Positions 5,930 to 7,913 of a DNA stretch of 7,913 bases are shown here, piece by piece. The stretch spans positions 1-7,913 of the forward strand of contig JAIRXZ010000010.1 in assembly GCA_031267995.1 (NCBI GenBank), in the 5' to 3' direction. The stretch comes from Odoribacteraceae bacterium (lineage in GTDB: Bacteria > Bacteroidota > Bacteroidia > Bacteroidales > Marinifilaceae). Positions within the stretch are counted from its first letter, which is position 1, and each line of letters opens with the position of its first letter. Both the position numbers and the translations under genes were made by a program. The notes under the pieces were generated by a model. It saw nothing but the letters and a program-made list of their open reading frames with translations. It was not told the origin of the DNA and made no database searches.

Positions 5930-6610
5930 TCACCCCTTCCCCCCGGCGAGAATTCGCCTAACCACATACTTCACGTGCACGATCGTCGCCGCGACAAACA
6001 CGCGGACGCTCCCCCGTTTCACCGCCTTGACATACTGGCTAAGCGTGACATACCGCTTGCGCGCGAGCGAACAAGAACACCCCGTCACCGTGAAACTACC
6101 CAAATCGGCAACCTCCGTCCGCCCGTTCCCGATCTCGGCATAAAGATGCGCGTCGCTCCCGGCCACCACCGGCAGGCCATGCCGTCGCGCCAGCTCCAGC
6201 GCGCGCCCGTTATCCCGCTCGCTCACCCGCCCGTTACCCGCCTCCACGAAATCCACCAGCGAAAAATCCACCAGCGACAGATCGTGCCCCCGGTACGGGT
6301 GATTCAGGATCACCTTCCCCCCTTGCCCCCTGATCTCCCTTGCCACGTCGGCAAACCGCCGCGCCACCACCTCGCGCGTCAGGAAAATCCCGGTCACGTC
6401 GCCCGCGTCGGTAGCGATCTCCGCCCCGACGATCACCGTGAACGCCGGATCATCATTCGCCTCGCGCACCTCCACGCCGCCGCGGATCGTGTCATGATCG
6501 CAAACCACGATGCCATCCAGCCCCCGCGCCTTGGCCGTGGCCAGGATCCTCGCGGGCGTCATGAGGCTATCGTGCGAGCGGCGCGTGTGCACGTGGCAAT
6601 CGATCGTCAT
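5930..6610 (-). CDS. PHP-domain metal-dependent phosphoesterase
   Basis: A 226-aa stand-alone PHP (polymerase and histidinol phosphatase) protein. These enzymes hydrolyse phosphoesters with two or three metal ions. Metal ligands are visible in order: His6 and His8 (CHVHTRRS), Asp38-His39 (CDHDT), Glu64 (GAEI), His104 (NHPYRG), and Asp153 with His155 (GSDAH). The set is complete, so it should be active. Residues 112-121 read SLVDF twice, from a 15-bp tandem duplication (6248-6277), just before the DFVEAGNGR strand. After the core, residues ~165-226 form a basic tail (VKAVKRGSVRVF...VRRILAGGKG). Its start overlaps the ATP-grasp stop (ATGA), so the two genes are translationally coupled and probably act in one pathway. 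The substrate is unknown. Histidinol phosphatase is less likely, with no histidine genes nearby; a general nucleotide or sugar phosphoesterase is possible. Confidence 0.9.
   Translation of the reverse strand: MTIDCHVHTRRSHDSLMTPARILATAKARGLDGIVVCDHDTIRGGVEVREANDDPAFTVIVGAEIATDAGDVTGIFLTREVVARRFADVAREIRGQGGKVILNHPYRGHDLSLVDFSLVDFVEAGNGRVSERDNGRALELARRHGLPVVAGSDAHLYAEIGNGRTEVADLGSFTVTGCSCSLARKRYVTLSQYVKAVKRGSVRVFVAATIVHVKYVVRRILAGGKG
6248..6277. repeat. 15-bp tandem duplication inside the PHP gene
   Basis: Two adjacent 15-bp copies (6248-6262 and 6263-6277) differ at one base and each encode SLVDF, so the frame is kept. This looks like a recent replication-slippage event in the loop after the NHPYRG metal motif. 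Confidence 0.85.
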
Positions 6611-7746
6611 CGGGACAACTTTTTATAATAATGCACGGGAATATAAAGCAGTTGGAAGAGATTCGGCAGCGGATCCCTCAGCCACACGTCATTCCTGGAG
6701 CGGAACAGATCGCGCGCCACGGCAAGCGCGTCCCGCGGCCGCTCCAGCGCGTGAAACAGCTCCCCGTTCAGCAGCCACTGGAAGCGCGCGTCGGCGAACC
6801 CGCCCTCCCCGGCCGGCGCCCCGGCGACCATCATCCCCGGAAAATCCACCCCGGCCACCAGCGCCAGGTCTAACGACCCCCAGAACTTCGCGTTAATCTC
6901 CATGAGGTAGTAAACCCCCGTCGCCGCGTCCTGCTTGAACTCCACCATCGCCACCCCCTCCCAGTGCAGCGCGTCGAGGAGTCGCGTCCCCAGCTCGGCC
7001 AGCTCCTCGTCGCGGCACGACTCCGCCGCCGTGCTCGCCCCGCCGGTCACGGGATACTCCCGCAGGCGGCGATGCATGAACCGCGCGCGGCAGGCGCCCC
7101 CCTCGTAATAGGCGAAAAAGCCAAACCCGTCCCCCGACACGTGTTGCTGGACAACGGGAAGCCGCTCGCCGAAAGGATATTCGCGGCACAACCGGGCGAA
7201 TTTCCGCGCGAGTTCCTCCCGGTCGCGGGCGTACTCCACCACGTTTTTCCCCATCTCGAAGGGCGCCTTGATCACGCACGGGAAGGTCATCTCGATCTCC
7301 CCCACCTCCCGCTCGTCGCGCACCTCGACGGTCTTGGGCACGGGCACCCCCAGCGAGGCGGCAAAGCGGTACGTCGCCATCTTGTCCGACGCCAGGGTGA
7401 TGGCCTCCTCGCCCGCGATCGCGAGCCTCGTCAGCGCGCGGATCTCGTCGGCTCGCCCCGCGCAAACCTGGAAACTGATATAGGACACCGGCACCAGGGC
7501 GGCGTACGGGCGCGTCTCCAGCGTCGCCAGCAGCGCGTTGGCGTACGCCTCCGGGTCGCGTTTCGGGTCGGGCAGCGTGATCGTCCGCGCCGCGTACTTC
7601 GAGAAGCGCGCGATAGACGCCCTCCCCCGCGCGGCCACCTCCACCGCGTACCGTCCCGCCCGTCCGAGGTGCCGGACGATGGCCAGGGCATTCTTGTGAT
7701 CGCCGTCCAGCACCAGGACGCGCGGTTTCATTGACGAGTCGTTCAT
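6607..7746 (-). CDS. ATP-grasp carboxylate-amine ligase family protein
   Basis: A 379-aa protein of the ATP-grasp superfamily, whose members use ATP to form an acyl-phosphate and join it to an amine or similar nucleophile. The N-terminal preATP-grasp domain (VLVLDGDHKNALAIVRHLGRAG, residues 10-31) leads to the conserved ASDK (119-122). The ATP-grasp fold has PCVIKAPFEMGKNV (Lys160, nucleotide binding), the linker VVQQHVSGDGFGFFAYYEGG (198-217), the segment HRRLREYPVTGGASTAAES (225-243), Glu269 in MVEFK, and MEINAKFWGSLDLA (Glu283 and Asn285, Mg binding). This pattern resembles predicted carbamoyl-phosphate-synthase-like and PylC-like ligases, often found near cell-surface or small-molecule genes. 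The substrate is unknown. The start may be 7746 or the ATG five codons later (7731, giving MKPRVLVLDGD, a more typical family N-terminus). The stop overlaps the PHP start. Just upstream is a tandem repeat and no promoter is recognisable, so transcription may come from beyond the window. Confidence 0.9.
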   Translation of the reverse strand: MNDSSMKPRVLVLDGDHKNALAIVRHLGRAGRYAVEVAARGRASIARFSKYAARTITLPDPKRDPEAYANALLATLETRPYAALVPVSYISFQVCAGRADEIRALTRLAIAGEEAITLASDKMATYRFAASLGVPVPKTVEVRDEREVGEIEMTFPCVIKAPFEMGKNVVEYARDREELARKFARLCREYPFGERLPVVQQHVSGDGFGFFAYYEGGACRARFMHRRLREYPVTGGASTAAESCRDEELAELGTRLLDALHWEGVAMVEFKQDAATGVYYLMEINAKFWGSLDLALVAGVDFPGMMVAGAPAGEGGFADARFQWLLNGELFHALERPRDALAVARDLFRSRNDVWLRDPLPNLFQLLYIPVHYYKKLSR

Positions 7747-7753
7747 GGATTAA

Positions 7754-7913
7754 ACTCTTTAGTGATAGGTTTCATCTCCGCGGAAATGGTTTCCATCACT
7801 AGAGAGATGAAACCCGTCACTAGAGAGATGAAAGCCGTCACTAGAGAGACAGGCTTCATCTCCGCGGAAATGGTTTCCATCACTAGAGAGATGAAACCCG
7901 TCACTAGAGAGAT
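7754..7913. repeat. 21-bp minisatellite with 84-bp higher-order period and inverted units
   Basis: A tandem array runs off the right edge. A 59-bp block at 7771-7829 recurs exactly at 7855-7913, a period of 84 bp. Within it the period is 21 bp: TCACTAGAGAG recurs at 7796, 7817, 7838, 7880 and 7901, and every fourth unit is replaced by a block containing the palindrome TCCGCGGA (7777-7784 and 7861-7868). The outermost segment (7755-7775) matches the forward unit in reverse complement at 18 of 21 positions, so units occur in both orientations. On the + strand one frame is open through the array and gives heptapeptides MVSITRE, MKPVTRE, MKAVTRE and TGFISAE. On the - strand a frame is open from the window edge to a TGA at 7745-7743 that overlaps the ATP-grasp ATG; its end reads ISAEMKPITKEFNP. 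The repeat is lower in GC and uses AGA and CTA codons unlike the neighbouring genes. Whether it is coding, regulatory or an inert minisatellite is open. It lacks the unique spacers of a CRISPR array. Confidence 0.9.

Noticed and set aside
5903..6628. A + strand open frame of 241 codons over the PHP gene
   Set aside because: The translation is rich in Arg, His and Pro with no domain, and the opposite strand encodes a complete PHP enzyme with all metal ligands.
6964..7734. A + strand open frame of 256 codons over the ATP-grasp gene
   Set aside because: It is a shadow of the ATP-grasp coding sequence; the Arg/His/Pro-rich translation is typical of antisense frames in GC-rich DNA.
7754..7913. 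CRISPR array
   Set aside because: Units are contiguous with no unique spacers, the period is 21 bp, units occur in both orientations, and there are no cas genes in the window.

Overview
The window looks like chromosomal DNA from a GC-rich member of the Bacteroidota. Three independent signs support this. (1) Two very good and two fair matches to the Bacteroidota housekeeping promoter (-33 TTTG, 19-20 nt spacer, -7 TAnnTTTG) sit in front of genes. (2) Start codons lack clear Shine-Dalgarno sequences and often follow A-rich leaders. (3) The ClpB N-terminus (MNMNNYTNKS, then ...PKVTGGEPYLS) is of the Bacteroidetes type. The GC richness would fit a group such as Rikenellaceae/Alistipes, but that is a guess.

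Layout, left to right. The first 58 bases are the 5' end of a leftward gene for an exported protein. Upstream of it, also leftward, is a NikR-like ribbon-helix-helix regulator (141-596) that keeps only two of the four residues expected to bind nickel. Both leftward genes carry the same 18-bp inverted repeat just before the start codon, so the regulator probably controls itself and its exported neighbour. A divergent rightward pair follows: a secreted alkaline-phosphatase-superfamily phosphodiesterase (704-1642) and queH (1645-2196, queuosine biosynthesis), 2 bp apart. A HAD-family phosphatase (2198-2806, leftward) converges on queH with a 1-bp gap.

Next come tRNA-Leu(CAA) (2969-3053), with a textbook promoter and terminator, and clpB (3209-5809), complete and conserved in all key residues, with its own promoter and a likely terminator. 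On the right, a leftward, translationally coupled pair encodes an ATP-grasp ligase (6607-7746) and a PHP-domain phosphoesterase (5930-6610), sharing a 4-bp ATGA overlap.

The most unusual DNA is the right end (about 7754-7913). It is a 21-bp minisatellite arranged in an 84-bp higher-order repeat that mixes forward and inverted units around an 8-bp palindrome. Because the unit is 7 codons long, the forward units encode MKPVTRE-type heptapeptides on the + strand. The inverted edge unit encodes MKPITKE on the - strand, in a frame that ends in an ATGA overlap with the ATP-grasp start codon. The palindromic core encodes ISAEM on both strands.

The best candidates for something undescribed are the nickel-ligand-deficient NikR-like regulator with its two operators, and the two-strand heptad-coding repeat next to the ATP-grasp/PHP operon. 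Most of the rest is ordinary housekeeping content.
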